NCBI GenBank assembly: GCA_030602145.1
Contig: JAUWAH010000186.1
Location: forward strand, 1-5,670
Source: Desulfobulbus sp.
GTDB taxonomy: Bacteria; Desulfobacterota; Desulfobulbia; Desulfobulbales; Desulfobulbaceae
Length of the DNA stretch: 5,670 bases
Direction of reading: 5' to 3'
The notes under the pieces were generated by a model. The model worked only from the letters and a program-made list of their open reading frames with translations. It ran no database searches and had not been told where the DNA came from. This document shows positions 5,432 through 5,670 of this stretch, one piece after another; the stretch's first letter is position 1; every line of letters begins with the position of its first letter. A program made the position numbers and the translations under genes.

Positions 5432-5670
5432 GTGCTCGCTGGTATAAAAAATGACCTTCTTGAGGCTGGAAAAGATGAAGGCTGCATCACATTCCAACAT
5501 CTCAACGAACTCCTCCCCGAGCAGATTAAAGATCCGGGTGCCATTGAGGAACTCTTTGATTTTCTGGGTGAAAACAATATAGAAATCGTAACCCAGGAAG
5601 AATCGGGCAAACGAAAGACACTCTCCGGCGAGGAGTGGACCGGAAAGAAAAGTGGCGACGATGACACCGT
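5432..5670 (+). CDS. rpoD: RNA polymerase primary sigma factor (sigma-70, RpoD-like), N-terminal part
   Basis: The frame opens at GTG 5432 and runs off the window end after 79 full codons, so only the N-terminus is seen. It begins M-L-A-G-I-K-N and contains LLEAGKDEGCITFQHLNELL followed by PEQIKDPGAIEELFDFLGEN. This fits sigma-70 region 1.1 (residues about 7-50), where E. coli RpoD has a similar helix pattern including LPED and a glycine-isoleucine turn (here ENNIEIV). A charged linker rich in Lys and Glu follows. Region 1.1 is found in group 1 sigma factors and keeps free sigma off DNA. Regions 2-4 lie outside the window. The neighbour is a divergent malQ, not dnaG, which often precedes rpoD. 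A second primary-like sigma therefore cannot be excluded. Confidence 0.85.
   Translation, partial: MLAGIKNDLLEAGKDEGCITFQHLNELLPEQIKDPGAIEELFDFLGENNIEIVTQEESGKRKTLSGEEWTGKKSGDDDT

Noticed and set aside
5290..5667. Minus-strand ORF crossing the malQ/rpoD gap
   Set aside because: It is antisense to sigma-70 region 1.1 and its composition is not protein-like.

Overview
This 5.67 kb window looks like chromosome from a Gram-negative anaerobe, most plausibly Desulfobacterota (deltaproteobacterial, perhaps Desulfobulbales-like). That placement is inferred from moderately high GC, a periplasmic multi-rhodanese lipoprotein, apparent selenocysteine use and the style of the sigma-70 N-terminus. It is not proven by any single marker. 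No tRNA, rRNA, CRISPR array, insertion sequence or phage gene is visible.

Layout. On the + strand (about 1-2005) lies a compact cluster: the 3' part of a gene in which PurD (GAR synthetase) is fused in frame to a complete PurE (N5-CAIR mutase); a short TsaC/YrdC-type threonylcarbamoyl-AMP synthase starting inside the PurDE stop codon (GTGA overlap); and a stand-alone HPt phosphotransfer protein 28 nt further on. A strong GC-rich hairpin (2042-2074) closes the cluster and lies between convergent genes.

On the - strand, 3431 to 2109 reads as two adjacent ORFs separated by one in-frame TGA. I read them as one 440-residue gene: a lipoprotein with a small beta-type domain and three rhodanese modules, in which TGA (2856-2858) encodes selenocysteine. 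The TGA falls at the last position of the six-residue rhodanese active-site loop (C-G-G-P-T-U). Just downstream is a SECIS-like hairpin with a GGUCU apical loop. This is the most interesting item in the window. A naive annotation would split it into two truncated genes, or call it a pseudogene.

Further along the - strand is malQ (4-alpha-glucanotransferase, GH77) with all three catalytic carboxylates and an uncertain start. It is divergent from the first 79 codons of an rpoD-like primary sigma factor (5432 to the window end), which has a clear sigma-70 region 1.1. The AT-rich gap between them holds a candidate promoter, a 28-bp imperfect dyad and a 12-bp perfect palindrome.

How the genes relate. 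The + strand genes are housekeeping (purine synthesis, tRNA t6A modification) plus an orphan signalling module. The selenoprotein probably handles sulfane sulfur in the periplasm. malQ belongs to glycogen or maltodextrin turnover. Nothing visible suggests that all of these form one pathway.
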